From Chiridota heheva (lineage: Eukaryota > Echinodermata > Holothuroidea > Apodida > Chiridotidae): a DNA stretch of 64,000 nucleotides. Shown here one piece after another: positions 1-12,451 of the stretch (the first letter of the stretch is position 1; each line of letters opens with the position of its first letter). The stretch is taken from contig JAIGNY010003061.1 of the NCBI GenBank assembly GCA_020152595.1, positions 248,001 to 312,000 of the forward strand, in the 5' to 3' direction. The position numbers and the translations under genes are program-made. The notes beneath the pieces are model-generated. The model saw only the letters and a program-made list of their open reading frames with translations. It searched no databases and was not told where the DNA came from.

Positions 1-459
1 TGGGAAAGGGAATTTGCTGCCATAAAATTGTTAAAATAAAAAAAGTTTCTGTTGCAAAATATTTTGAGTTCATAATGCTTGTACATGCAATTTATAATGC
101 CTTGCACATGCAATTTAACATGAATATGTTTTGTCTTGAAATTAGTAAATACTTTTAGGTATTATTCTGTATTTTTATGTTGTATTGTTATCATATAGTT
201 AGTGTGAATAATCTAAACAGCGCTTCTAAGTGAAATAGTATTTTTGCTGATTTTAAATATTACTTGCTGAAATACTGTGCTTTTGCAAAGAAATGAGAAG
301 TGGTTTATATATCATACAGATGAAATAAAAGGATAAAATGAAGAAACAAAGGAATTGCAAGTCTCCTTCTCAATAATCTGTAGAGAGTATACAGAGATAG
401 TTTAATTTGTTGCAAGCATACACAAGACCCTTTCTTATCAGCATTTTAGTATTATTATT

Positions 460-586
460 AGTAGTAGTAGTATTTTTTTTAAACTATTTTTATTATTATT
501 AATTTTATCATTTTTTTAATTTTTATTTTTATTATTATTATTATTATTATTATAATTATTATTATATATATTTTTTAAATATTTAT

Positions 587-620
<34 letters not shown>

Positions 621-628
621 ATATATAT
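460..628 (+). repeat. ATT and AT microsatellites
   Basis: Runs of TTA/ATT followed by an AT run with TATATATATA to about 620. Upstream (1-459) and between here and the LINE (629-801) I see only AT-rich sequence. Confidence 0.9.
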
Positions 629-801
629 GTTTTTTGGAGGAATGAGGGAAAGGGGGTTGAAGACCTAGGGTTTAATAAATTGTTATGTTTTGTCTAGTTT
701 GTCCTAATAGTTTCATATGTGTCCTTAAGCATTGATAAAGTTGTCCTGCACATTGAGGTAAATCACTGATAGATCGATCACCTGCACCTGTATCTTAGTG
801 T

Positions 802-2130
802 TTGAATATCTCCACCAAATACTTCAATACTCCAATGAACTCCCCTTTGACCTCAGGTGCACCAGGACCAGCCTCTCCTTCGCTCTTCGTATCCTCACCA
901 ATTCACGGAACCCTTGCTTCCATTCGCTCTCCCTCCTTCGGCAACCTCAATAAACGTATCCCCCACCTTTCGGGATCCGGATGCACTCTCACTTCACCAA
1001 AAAAACATCAACATTTTCTCGATTGCCAGGCACACTATCCCTCCCATGCCCACCTGGGTTATCAATCCCCAAGGTTTTCCTTGGCCTTTCCTCCTACAGG
1101 AAAGCTTTCCACAACCCAGCCTTCTCTCGCTCCAAATACTGCAAACTCAGTAGACATTTCTCCAACTTCTCTTTCCTCTTCACCAACGGCTCCACATAAG
1201 AAGGTTCCTCTGCAGCCGCCGCCTCCTGTCCTGGCCTCACCCTCTCCTCAAGCTTGCCCAATGGAGCCTCAATCTACTCTGCTGAAGCAAAGGCCATCCT
1301 CCTGACCTTAAACTTTGTTGCACTCTCCTTTCGCCCCCGCTTCGTCATCTTCGCCGAATCTAAATCCGTTCTCACTGGCATCCTCAACATGCTCTGGTCC
1401 AATCCACTCATCCTACAAATCCTGAATAAACTTTACGCTCTTTCCTCCTTAGGGAAAAAAATATGTATTTTGCTGGATCCCCAGCCACGTCGGCATTTCC
1501 GGCAAGGAGAGAACTGACAAAGCTGCCAACAACACTCTGTCGAAACACATCTCTCTTTTTCCTATCCCGCACTCAGACTTCCGTTTCTCCACTTAACATC
1601 TACCTCAGTAAGACATGGCATGAATCCTGGAATCTCGAGACCAGTAACAAACTTCACACATCACAATCAGCATGCACAGTCGCAACCGCAGGGAAGACGT
1701 TGTTAGCACCCACATCCGCCTTGGCCACACCTTTCTCACCCACTTTCCGGCTCCCCTGCTCCTCTCTGCCCTACATGCAACACCGATCTCTTGATCAAGC
1801 ATATCCTCTCAACCATACATGAACTCCAGATCACACTGCTTTCCCTCCATCTCAATTTCCGATCTTTTCAAGAACAATCCTACCTCCAACTTTATCACCT
1901 TTCTCCTCAAGAGCAATTTATTCCACCTGATCTAAACTTCCCTTTCCTTCCCTTCTCTGCCTTACCTTCCTCACCTTCCTTTTATTACCTTAACTTCTTT
2001 CCCTTATTCACCTTCTCTCCCCCTTTCCCTCTATTTCACCTCTCTTTCCTCTTTGTCCTAACTCAAGCACCTTAGTTTTTAACACCCTCTTGGCACATTT
2101 GACTCTGACTGTTGCGGTGCCATTAAACAT
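802..2130 (+). mobile_element. 5'-truncated LINE fragment: RT linker, RNase H and 3' end
   Basis: Same family as 43,790-46,282. NELPFDLRC...LSFALRILTNSRNP (near 834-908) parallels NEPPLFLLRC...LSYAFRFLTNTQNP there. An RNase H block follows (NGASIYSAEAKAILLTLNFV, near 1,255-1,322), then a cysteine-containing CPTCNTDLLIKHILSTIHE tail (near 1,770-1,825). The 3' end is TTGGCACATTTGACTCTGAC then GGTGCCATTAAACATTAAG (to ~2,130). Several stops and frameshifts break it. Confidence 0.8.
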
Positions 2131-2724
2131 TAAGAAACCAAGCCAAATACTTCAAGCCTATACTGAAGTGAGATATTTCATGTGAAGCCCATCCTTATGT
2201 AGAGCATACGTCTTTATGTTAAGAGTTATGTGGACATTGAGGGTTTTTTCACGAAGGTCTTTTTCCTAATTTTTCTCCCTTGTAACACATATATGATACA
2301 ATATATTCTTTTGAAATCATATGCTTTTTCTTTCCCGTGAGATGAATAGGCCAAAATGATAGTATTTCTGTCTGAATCTTATATTGATCTGACAATTGTA
2401 GTTGGGTAAGTTATTGGGAGCGTTTTTGCACATGTCCCCTCCAACAAACTTGTTTGTATTGTTTATTAGCTTAAGCTTATAGGCAGCTCCTACCAACATT
2501 GCTGCATATGCTTGTTAGAAATTCTGAAAAGCTACTTGCATTTGTAACTAGTAAATATTGCTCTTTCTATCTCACCTCACCACACCTATCTACTTTGCGC
2601 CAGGTAGCACATAATGCCTCCGCAGAATGCCCCAACCCGTAGGACAAAATATATGTTATGGTTCATTTATTCACATCTTGAGATGTTTTAGTGCTAGCTT
2701 GACTACCATAGGATTGGTAGATAT
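2131..2724. other. no feature seen
   Basis: AT-rich single-copy-looking sequence between the LINE fragment and the 20-bp minisatellite. The short open frames lack any recognisable protein. Confidence 0.6.
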
Positions 2725-2992
2725 GGCTGAGGTGAGTGATAGGGGCTGGGGTGAGTGATAAGGGGTGGGGGTGAGTGATAGGGGCTGGGGTGAGTGATAG
2801 GGGCTGGGGTGAGTGATAGGGGCTGGGGTGAGTGATAGGGGCTGGGGTGAGTGATAGGGGCTGGGGTGAGTGATAGGGGCTGGGGTGAGTGATAGGGGCT
2901 GGGGTGAGTGATAGGGGCTGGGGTGAGTGATAGGGGCTGGGGTGAGTGATAGGGGCTGGGGTGAGTGATAGGGGTTGGGGTGAGTGATAGGA
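2725..2992 (+). repeat. 20-bp minisatellite GTGAGTGATAGGGGCTGGGG
   Basis: About thirteen nearly identical copies; one G-run per unit makes the strand G-quadruplex-prone. Confidence 0.95.
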
Positions 2993-3794
2993 GGAGTTAG
3001 TCTGGGTTCAAAGAGGAAGTTTTAATTCTCAGAGTTCAAGATGGGTAAGTTTAAAAGATGATTGATTTGCGCCGTTTACAAAGTGGATGTCAATTATGTA
3101 ATTTTTGTTCAATTTTTATTCTCTTGTGGAAATAACACAAAAGCTGAGCTTTACTTATCAGGTATTGTACAGGTGGTTTCTCTCAGTGCATTGTCGTGGT
3201 TGTTTAATCGTATATATCATGCATGCGATCTTATGACATAGTCCTGCTTATACGGTGTTGCTGAATATTTTGCACTTTCTGCAGCTTGTAATAGCTCAAT
3301 ATAGGAACATGTTATTTTGCTAATAAAAAATATACTTTGATTATATGTCAGCCTTTTTTCCATCAGGTCATTTTCATAATTCCCCACTTTTTTTCTTCAA
3401 ATTGGATAATTTAGTCTGTGTAGAAGTTATCCATATATGTAGAATGACAGGAATAGTTGGTGAGTGCTGTTCAAGACTGTCAAAATGTTTAGTAAAACTG
3501 ATTATTCACAAAAATACGATAAGTGTGTCCTAGTATACCGTAACAGTGATCGTAAATACTCAAAAAAATCACCAATAAGGTTTAAGCCATTCATTGAGAA
3601 CAAACCTCTTTATGCTAAAAAAGTCTTTCAAAATCGAGCAAATTCCTTTATTTTCTTGATCGTTTACGCCTTACTACGACAAAGCTATGACACATTTTGT
3701 CTTTTCTTTTTTTTATTCCGTTACCAAGAACCAATTGTTGGCGTACTAGTTGTTGGAACTGGACATTGTGGATTAAGTCAATATGGAAGAGGGA
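2993..3794. other. no feature seen
   Basis: AT-rich sequence. Open frames of 62-111 codons lack homology or splice context that I can recognise. Confidence 0.55.
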
Positions 3795-4995
3795 CCTAAT
3801 CCCCAACCAAACTGACCCATCCAGTCCAGCTTTAATCCCCAAACTGACTTAATCCTCTCAAACTGATTCCACCAGTCCATCTTTCATACAAAAGCAGACT
3901 TCCATCTTTGATTTAAAAAAAAAAAAACTTAATCCCAACAAAACTGATTCCATCTTTCATATGAAAGCAGACTTCATCCAATCGGGGACATTTATATCTT
4001 TCATACAGAAGTTGATTCCCCTAATTCATATTTAATCCCAAAACAGACTCAATCCCCAATCAAACTGACTCCTCCAGTCCAGCTTTAATCCCCAAACTAA
4101 CTTAATCCCCCAAACTGATTCCACCAGTCCATCTTTCATACAACAGATGATTCCTTCAATCTTGGACCGTTGTATCCTTCATTTAAATGCTGATTCTACC
4201 TGTCCATCTTATCCCACCAGTCCTTCTTTCATACAACAGATGATTCCACCAGTCCATCTTTTATACAACAGCTGATTGCACCAGTCCATCTTTTATACAA
4301 CAGCTGATTCCACCAGTCCATCTTTTATGCAACGGCTGATTCCACCAGTCCATCTTTTATACAACAGCTGATTCCACCAGTCCATCTTTTATACAACAGC
4401 TGATTCCACCAGTCCATCTTTTATACAACAGCTGATTCCACCAGTCCATCTTTTATACAACAGCTGATTCCACCAGTCCATCTTTTATACAACGGCTGAT
4501 TCCACCAGTCCATCTTTTATACAACGGCTGATTCCACCAGTCCATCTTTCATACAAGAGCTGATTCCACCAGTCCATCTTTCATACAAGAGCTGATTCCA
4601 CCAGTCCATCTTTCATACAACGGCTGATTCCACCAGTCCATCTTTCATACAACAGCTGATTCCACCAGTCCATCTTTCATACAACAGCCGATTCCACCAG
4701 TCCATCTTTCATACAACAGCCGATTCCACCAATCCATCTTTCATACAATAGCTGATTCCACCACTTCATCTTTCATATAAAAACTGATTCGACCAGCCCA
4801 TCTTTCATACAACGGCTGATTCCACCAGTCCATCTTTCATACAACAGCTGATGCCACTTAGTCCATCTTTCATACAACAGCTGATTCCACTTAGTCCATC
4901 TTTCATAAAACATGCGATTCCACCAGTCCATCTTTTAAACAACAACTGATTCCACCAGTCCATCTTTTATACAACAGCTGATTTCACCAGTTCCA
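3795..4995 (+). repeat. 32-bp minisatellite (CTGATTCCACCAGTCCATCT...)
   Basis: From about 4,196 there are some 25 copies of a 32-bp unit ending TTTATACAACAG. Before that (3,795-4,195) are more diverged relatives (CCAGTCCAGCTTTAATCCCC). Sequence grades from diverged to uniform and back. Confidence 0.92.
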
Positions 4996-5829
4996 TCTTT
5001 TTTTTCCATTCAGTTCCAGTCATGAATAGCAATTAAGATATTGGTTTGTGAAAAGCCATACAATAGATCCTCTCACTTTGTGTTATTCTGGTAGCTCAAT
5101 TGGTAAACCTTGAACAATAAATATAACAATTTACTTCAAGTTATACCTTACCTTCCATGCTATTAATATATGCAATCTGGTCACATGACCTGATTCTAAC
5201 GCTTGAAGGTAGCTGGGAGCATGTGTCCTACATTGGCAGGAACTTACCGAAAGAAGGGGAGGAGGGAGATCACTAAATCAAATTTATACAAAGTAGGAGA
5301 GGATCTCATAAGTCATGCTAAGATACCAAAAAATTACCAAGTGAAAGATAAGAAATTTTAGAATATGTGGGAGGGGAAGTCGCCCTCCTTTTCCAATCTG
5401 GTGATCTTGTCTATGGAACCCTACATATAAGAAAAAAATCTACTACAACTTAAAAATTTATTTTGGTAGACCACAAACCTTTATGGCATTGAAAGTAGCG
5501 AAACTTAAACTTAAAAGGGGGAGTTGGTGTCAAATGGGATAATCATCTTTAAATTCATTGTAAATCAATTTCTTTATTTGTTGAAAGAGCATTAAAATCT
5601 AAGCGAATCAGTTTTTGAATGTTGAAAAAAAAAAAACACTTAATTTGTTTAAGTTATGGCTGATTAAAGTTTGATCAGTTTTTAATCCATGCAAAATTTG
5701 TGATATACAACTGGGGGTGGACAGCTCAAAATGTTAAAGTAATTTTTTTTAAATTTCTTTCCTAAATTTTAAGCACTGTAAAAGATGGAAAAATATATTT
5801 CTGCCAGAATTTTATTGGGGCATGGCAAA
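4996..5829. other. no gene; carries a 33-bp block shared with 7,571
   Basis: Near 5,249, GAAAGAAGGGGAGGAGGGAG followed by ATCACTAAATCAA is identical to a block inserted in the minisatellite at 7,571. Otherwise featureless AT-rich sequence. Confidence 0.6.
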
Positions 5830-6083
5830 GACTCGAATGTGTTGCACCTTTTTTAAAGAATTATAATAGACATAGACAAAGGATTTACAAAAGAAAATAC
5901 CAAGATCACCCTGTAGTACATCACAAAATTTGCATAAAATATGCAAATTAATACCCGAGATTTAGAAACACTGTAAAATGGGCAATGTGTAACAGATTTT
6001 GATGAACTTTTTTCTACTATGATGGTTTATGAAAGATTGTAAAGCAATTTAGCTGACGTTGCCTATACATACCTTTAAGGTCT
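5830..6083 (-). mobile_element. partial copy of TTAA family A
   Basis: Read in reverse complement from 6,083: TTAAAGGTATGTATAGGCAA, later ACACATTGCCCATTTTACAG and AATTTGCATATTTTATGCAA, the same order as in the element at 6,445. The other end is not recognisable. Confidence 0.55.
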
Positions 6084-6444
6084 AACACAGCAAGCGAGCC
6101 TTTGAGGGTGTAATGCCCTTGTCTCAGATGAACCTTATCCTTATATTAAGAACTGATTCATACTAGATACTTTTTATTATATATTTTCATTGTTGGCAGT
6201 GTGTGAGAACTTACTATGTAATTGTGAAGTTATTACATTCAGCATTAAACTGCAAGTGTGGAACACCTTTTGAGTAAAACCTTTTCATGTCATTGCCAGA
6301 TCTATTGATTTATTTCATAGGATTCTATTTATTGCACTTTTATGTCAGCTGTAGTATATTTATGAGCTTTTGATCTTGTAATGTTGATATTTCTACTAAG
6401 TATAAAGACGAGAGTAACTACACTATTTCATGTGCTTATTTTAA

Positions 6445-6855
6445 AGGTATGTGGACAGGTAGCAACAATATAAGCTTGTATACTCATAACCATGCAAACC
6501 ACAAAAGAACCCGTCAAGCTCAGTCAAACATTGACCATTTTACAGCATTTTAAAACTTAGATACCTAATTTGCATAAATTGCACAACATTTTGTGACCTC
6601 AGAATAGAACAACTAGAAAAATGCTGATGTTAACTTATTGTATTTTGGTCCTCCCTCATTTTGAATGGGAGAAGTCGGCTATAGTGTACAGGAAATGTAA
6701 TATTATTATAACTTTGACCCAGATTTACAATAGAATGCAATTTGAGTTCTACCTAAAGTTGATATTCAAAATTTGGGAAAGAAAATGTAAAGAATGCTCA
6801 GCTGAGAATTGAATGCTCTGTCATCTGGGTAAAAACTTAACCTGTCCATATACCT
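6445..6855. mobile_element. TTAA-associated inverted-repeat element, family A
   Basis: TTAA-AGGTATGTGGACAGGT (6,441) is mirrored by ACCTGTCCATATACCT-TTAA (to 6,859). Inverted similarity extends a few bases outside (TGTGCTTATT), so the true ends are uncertain. The interior holds AAACATTGACCATTTTACAGCA and ATTTGCATAAATTGCA, shared with other family members. Confidence 0.65.
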
Positions 6856-7084
6856 TTAATAAGCACACCATCAGTTGTGGCTACTTAGTTTGGCAGTGTG
6901 GTTTTACATAATCTATAATGTGTTGGATACTTTTTATATGTGTGCATCAACTGTATTTTGATTTTGAAGAAATCTTCTGAACTTCACCTTGATTATGCCA
7001 TGATGTCTGTAGATGACTTGCTATCATGTTATGCAACATAGATTGTTGGCTTTTGTCTATGTGTATTTTGTTGCCCTATTTGAT

Positions 7085-7730
7085 GTCATTTATAGCCTGC
7101 AGCTTCTTTTATGTTTCAGTATGATGGGAAAGGCCCACAATTTTTTTTCTGTTTTAGTACAATGGGATGGCCTGGAATTTTATTTTGTGTTTCAGTACAA
7201 TGGGGTGGCCTGCAACTTTATTTTCTGTTTCAGGAAAATGGGTGGACTTAAACTTCATTTTCTGTTTCAGTAAACTGAGAGGGCCTGCAACTTTATTTTT
7301 AGTTTTAGTACAATGCCAGGGAAAGCCCACATTTGGTCTTTGTAATTTCACTGCGAAGGCCTGGAACTTTTTTTCTGTTTCAGTACAATGGGGTGGCCTG
7401 GAACTTTATTTTCTGTTTCAGTACAATGGGGTGGCCTGGAACTTTATTTTCCATTTCAGTACCATGGGGTGACCTGGAACTTTATTTTCTGTTTCAGTGC
7501 AATGGGAAGGGCCATTAATTTTAGGTTTTAGTACAATGTGAGGCTTTGCAATATTTGTTGTTTCAGTTCATGAAAGAAGGGGAGGAGGGAGATCACTAAA
7601 TCAATATTCGTTGTTTCAGTTAATGCCTTAAACTTTCTTTTCTTTTCAATAAAATGCCAGGGAAGGCCCACATTTTTTCTGTGTCAGTACAATGGGAAGG
7701 CCCACATTTCTGTCTGTTTCAGTGCAATTG
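7085..7730 (+). repeat. ~38-40-bp minisatellite (TTTCTGTTTCAGTACAATGG...)
   Basis: About fifteen units including GGTGGCCTGGAACTTTATT. Each unit carries TTTCTGTTTCAG, which looks like a 3' splice site. Overlapping open frames here are products of the array. A 33-bp block shared with 5,250 interrupts it near 7,571. Confidence 0.88.
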
Positions 7731-7739
7731 TAAAAATTA

Positions 7740-7965
7740 AACTTCCATCAAGCATTATTTTCAGGATATTTCCTTTAATTTTTATAAAATCTGTTCAATT
7801 TTGAAGAAATGTTTCTTCAATTTTGTGAAACTTTTTTCAATTTTGTGAAACTTTTCTTCAATTTTGAGAAATTTTCCTCAATTTTGGGGATATTTTCTTC
7901 AATTTTAGGGAAATTTTCTTTAATTTTGTTTATCAAAAATTTGAATAATTTTACCCCCCAACTGG
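7740..7965 (+). repeat. TTCAATTTTGWGAAA repeat family, locus 1
   Basis: About twenty-base imperfect units such as TTCAATTTTGTGAAACTTTT, closing with ...TAATTTTAC-CCCCCAACTGGGGA. The same composite occurs at 18,000-18,290 and, inverted, at 56,630-57,060. Confidence 0.6.
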
Positions 7966-10240
7966 GGACAAAGCATGTAAGCGGGATGGTGAAATCCTCT
8001 CTGATATCCTACCTTCTCACCAATGTGGATCTCAAGTAATGAAAAGTGTGGCCTCCAACCTTCCACCCAAATTAAACATACATCGCTACTCATGTTGCCT
8101 ATTATTATTATTATTATTTATTAAAGATTTGATATACTCTTACAGTCTTGATCTGAACTTCAAGTGGTCCTTATTACTTTTCACCCAAATTAAAGATTAC
8201 TTGCAATTATTTACTCATTTTGCCCCTCTACCCTCACGAATATTTGATACATTTTTGCCATCTTGTTTGATCCTGGTGTGGTCTTGATTTTGGAGATAAT
8301 CCATAACATATCATAATCCTGATTTTCATAAAATTACAATGTATTTTCAAGGGCTAATAATAGTATAGTGTCTAGGAACATTAATTTTGAATTGTCTTCT
8401 TTTAGTACTGCATGTTGTGGTGATTGTATTGAATGGTTGTTGTCAGTGGCTTCTTATAAAGGTCTTGTGACACCTTTGTTGATCAAAGTTCCAAGATTTT
8501 TCAATATTTAAGGGAACCTTTTATAGACTTTCCCTTGATAACAGATTGTGAAGTGATGAGTGTACCAAAGAAATAAGAGATCCCTTCAAATGATGCCATT
8601 TGATCTATTCTTGAGTAACTACAATCTTGGCCAAAAGTGTCAGATCAAAAAGTTTCAAAAACTTTTTAGGGGCATTTCCCCCTACCTCCCCACCCCACCC
8701 CCCCCCCATTTTAAAGTTGTCCCCTTTGCACAAAACCAGGAAAAATATTTAACATTGGTGAAAAGGGTAGCATTTTTCCTAACTAATTTTGGCAATATTG
8801 AAGTCCCTGAAAATGAAATAGCTATGCAATGGTTAATTTGAATAGATTAAAATGGTATTTTTTATATTGATTTTCAATTTAGTTTATAACAGCTTCAGGT
8901 GTCAGCATGGAGGTATACTGGTGTCAGTGGCCTTTTAGATTCACTGATTGAGTTTCACTGAGGTTAATGCACTAACAGTGTAAGTTAGCATGCTATTGTG
9001 GATGCACATTTTTTGGTGCCAGTGTATTTGAGTATTCGGTCATCCGGGCATTTTGAACATCCGGGACTTTGTGGGTGAAAACGTGCTACGATTTGTGCAC
9101 AAGTAAACACCACGCTTTATTCTACGTACGCATGATACATATATTTCAAACTTTGAAATGATCTTTTCTACGATATTTCCTCCACATTTGCAACAATTTC
9201 CTGCAAAAGTACCAAAAGCAAACATAGGATTTAGGCCTCTAAAGGTGACCAATTTCACACTGGCTGTAATGGTAAATGCTTTTGTTTTCACCGACAAACT
9301 GGTTGTTCAGATTTACGCACGTTATTGTGACGTCATCCCGAATACGCAGATAGTGCAAAATTATTATAATTTGTTCAAATAATGCAATGTATTATTCACA
9401 CACTCTTTTGCATATCGGAATTACAAATGTTTTGTAATGTTGTTTACATTATTGGAAAAGACATTAATTACATTAATTAAATTTACAAAAAGCAAAAGAT
9501 GCATTCTGGTAAATATTTCAGTGAAAATCAAAAAAATAGAATAACTTGCAACTTACTTTACAGTAAGTTATATACTTGTAAAAATATATAATGTTGTCAG
9601 TTCTGTAGTAGTTTTATATTGCATTTAATTATCCTGTGTGTTAAGTTAATTGTAATATACAGTTGTAGGTGTTGTGTGATATATTTGAATATTAAGTTTT
9701 AAAAGGTTCTATGCTTTTGCACCTTGATTCAATCAAAAGAAGATGTATTTTTCTAATCTATTTAATTGCTTCCCAACTTGTTCTTGTGATCAAGGTGTTC
9801 TTATATTATTAAATTTGTTTTCACCAAAAACATACAGAAATTTCAAAAAGAAAATTGAGCTTGGACAGTCAATTTAGTCAGCATATTTTCAATTCAAGAA
9901 AATTTTTAATATATAAAGACGACTTACACATTTAGTATAACATGCCATTGAAAGTTAATTTTTTGGGGTGATGATGCTTATCATTGTAATAAAAGCATGA
10001 AACTTATCATTTGAAGTTAATATATGGTTTAGTTCATAGTACGGTAATTAGCATGCTTTGTTGGGTTAATGATTTATTAGCAGCATGTACCAGATGAGGA
10101 AGTTGATACACTTTTTATTAACAAATTATGAAGAAGTTATTGCTTTTGGGATAGGTTGCCATTAGTTTTATTGCATGGAAAGTCTTCACATTTTTAAAGG
10201 TACTGGAGTGCAGACTGAATTAACCTGTCCGAGTTAGATG
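7966..10240. other. no gene recognised
   Basis: AT-rich, with an ATT microsatellite (8,101-8,120), a C-run (8,696-8,708) and a slightly CpG-richer pocket at 9,030-9,340 containing a TGACGTCA (9,328-9,335). The opposite-strand frame there has several cysteines but no family I recognise. Confidence 0.5.
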
Positions 10241-10425
10241 ATTGACAGCTTTTCCAACCAATCACCGCTCGAATTTGTCTAGCAACAATATCTGCGTGAC
10301 TAAGTGGGGCAAAACTCCTATGCGGTACTGGTACAGTATAGCTAGCTAGCAGCACGCACTCATGCAGTCAATGCAACATACTGTACAAAACAAATTTCTG
10401 CACACACAGATGGAGTGACAACAAA

Positions 10426-10645
10426 ATGGTAAACAAATATTGCCCAGATGGGCCTGCTATGGGCTTTGTAAATCCGATTCCTGTTACTCAGAACGGTTAG
10501 CAAACAGAATTTTGTTTATTCCTTTTGCTAAAAGCTCGGAGATGTGCCATAAATGGATCAAAACTTGCGGCAGGCCATATAAACATCTAAAGGTCATGGT
10601 CATGCACGATTGCGTATTCCAGGTTTGTTTGCCCCACCTAGTTAC
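10426..10645 (+). pseudogene. THAP-type zinc-finger exon, frameshifted
   Basis: An ATG in AAAATGG context (10,426) starts MVNKYC. One base out of frame from 10,440 follows PRWACYGLCKSDSCYSERL, then RILFIPFAK, then HKWIKTCGRPYKHL and finally VCLPHL. This is the layout of an invertebrate THAP domain: paired cysteines, FIPFPK-like segment, invariant Trp, and a closing C-x2-H. THAP domains bind DNA and occur in transposases (P, Kolobok and others) and host regulators. The frame break near 10,440 implies one missing base. No downstream transposase part is visible before the foldback element at 10,811. A CCAAT motif lies near 10,257. A transposon relic is the likeliest origin. Confidence 0.6.
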
Positions 10646-10810
10646 CGCATTGCTATGGTAGGTGTGGCTTTTTTCTTAACCCAGAGACGTTAATTACCTG
10701 GATTGTGGTACAATTTGGCCTAATTAACTGTTAATTTACTTTGATAAACTGTAAACATTACTGGCTCCCTGCATCTTTGATAGCATTACACATAAAAAAA
10801 TTGTGGTTAA

Positions 10811-11353
10811 AGGAATTTTCCTGTGGATTTTTAATTTTCATATATATGGTAGAGGACTATAAAAGAAACAATTTGGTGTAAAAATAATATTGATATCTTT
10901 TTTTGTTTAGGAGACATTGAATTTCAAAGACTTGATGAGTCTGATGAAAAGTGTCTTTACAGTGTACAATGTGATGTCATAAAGGCAGATCCATGACACT
11001 GTGTATTTCTCTGAAATTTACTTCTCTTCCATAATTACAGGAAGCATTTATTGTTTATTTATTGAGATGGGGTATAACATACACTTTATAAGAAAGTGCT
11101 CTGCCCATCTGCTCATGAACCTTAAACTCATATGTAAGAGATAAACATTTTGTTGTTGATATAAATACATAAGAATTGTGTTGAATCTGCCTTTATGACA
11201 TCAGATTTTACACTGAAGGTCACTTTTCAACACACCTGTGCAATCTTTTTAATGCAATAACTTCAAAACAGAAATCGATATCAACATGATTTTTACACCA
11301 AATGGTATTTTGAATAATCTATCATATATATGAAAATTTACAGGAATATTCCT
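10811..11353. mobile_element. foldback element, family B
   Basis: Arms of about 150 bases are inverted copies. AGGAATTTTCCTGTGGA, then TTTTCATATATATGGTAGAG, then TTTGGTGTAAAAATAATATTGATATC and GTGATGTCATAAAGGCAGA on the left match, in reverse complement, the right arm to 11,353. TTAA precedes the left end; the right border is TTAC/TACA. The spacer (~11,000-11,165) is non-coding. Confidence 0.75.
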
Positions 11354-11982
11354 TACAGGGAAAATTGGATGTTAGGTAGTGATATTAACTTTACTTTCAA
11401 TGAAGACCATCATAATGATATTGCTGCAACCCCAAATTCAATATAACCATATTGATAGGAGTTGTATGTCAATTCCTTCCCCCCAACCCCACCTTCAATT
11501 ATATATTTGGAAATAATCATTTTGGTTTTAATTGGCTAAACATAGTATAAATACATGGAAGACATATAATGTTGCAAAACAAAGTTTGGGGTTAAGGAAA
11601 TGTTAATGCATTGTAGATTATTTTAGATAATTTAGGACAATCCAGCAAAAATTCCTGGGCCTTCACATGGATTCAAAGAAAGCAGCTTGAAGCAGAATAT
11701 ATTTAAAAGTTGCATGCAATTATTTGGGAAAACAAATAATCAGTGATCATTGTGTGCTTGTCAAATAATCTGATCTGACATTCTGACCAATGCGCTCTGT
11801 TTTGCTTGGTTACTTTTTTTTTTTAGTCTGGAACTGTTTGGTTTGACGCAGGTGTTTGACTTGTTTGTTTTGTTCATTCACTAACAGTTTGTTGCTATGA
11901 AAATATATTTGTACTTTGTTTTGACTTAAAAGATGTACCACAAATGTGTTCAAAGTGAGTCATATTTTCCTCTCCATTTCAG

Positions 11983-12031
11983 GATTGTGCCTTGGAAAAG
12001 AGCCTTTTATCGACTCATATCAGGTCTATAG
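11983..12031 (+). pseudogene. decayed duplicate of an ERO1 exon
   Basis: After a CAG acceptor in the same context (CATATTTTCC, CATTTCAG), the sequence GATTGTGCCTTG...GAGC and TTTTATCGACTCATATCAGG repeats the ERO1 exon at 12,914. One base is lost after GCCTTG, which shifts the frame, and homology stops at TCAGGTCTATAG. The lost base removes the frame that reads [13 protein letters not shown]. It lies in the upstream copy of a tandem duplication, so it is a dead exon copy rather than a mutually exclusive exon. Confidence 0.8.
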
Positions 12032-12418
12032 AAATATGATGTTTCAAAACAAACTTGAGGGTTTAGGAAATCTTGATGCTTTCTACAATCTTGGACAAAA
12101 CTTGTTGAAACACTTTAGTGAAAATATGTGATGCTCTTCATGAACCTATTTTTCTATTGTAAAGTATTCCACATTTGAAAATTATAAATGCTGGAAATAT
12201 TTTCTATTGTTTCTTCAATCCTTATTCTTTCATTTGTAATTAATATTTTAGAATTATAAAGACGTTGTAATTTCATTGATGCTGCCAGTGTCCTCTTTTA
12301 CTCTCTCACTATATTAACCTACCTCTCCTCCCTCTCCCTGTTTGTTCAATGTTGGCCATTGTTAATGATTTTTCAGGAAATGATGTTAAGACAATTAAAT
12401 CCAACATTGAAAAAGAAA

Positions 12419-12451
12419 GGGGTGGGGGTGGGGGCAGGGAGAGGGGTAGGG
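12419..12451 (+). other. G-quadruplex-prone block
   Basis: Six runs of three to five G separated by one to three bases lie in 33 bases, between the two copies of the ERO1-exon duplication and about 460 bases upstream of the functional exon. Confidence 0.6.

Noticed and set aside
2725-2992. Regular repeats as a CRISPR array
   Set aside because: Units are contiguous with no variable spacers; this is a eukaryotic minisatellite.
5088-5112. GGTAGCTCAATTGGTAAAC, resembling a tRNA A box
   Set aside because: No B box at the right distance and no acceptor or anticodon stem.
9040-9382. Overlapping frames with several cysteines in a CpG-richer pocket
   Set aside because: Neither frame shows a THAP or other zinc-finger pattern; no splice partners.
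11983-12031. Mutually exclusive ERO1 exon
   Set aside because: A one-base loss and loss of the 3' half make it unable to replace the exon at 12,914.
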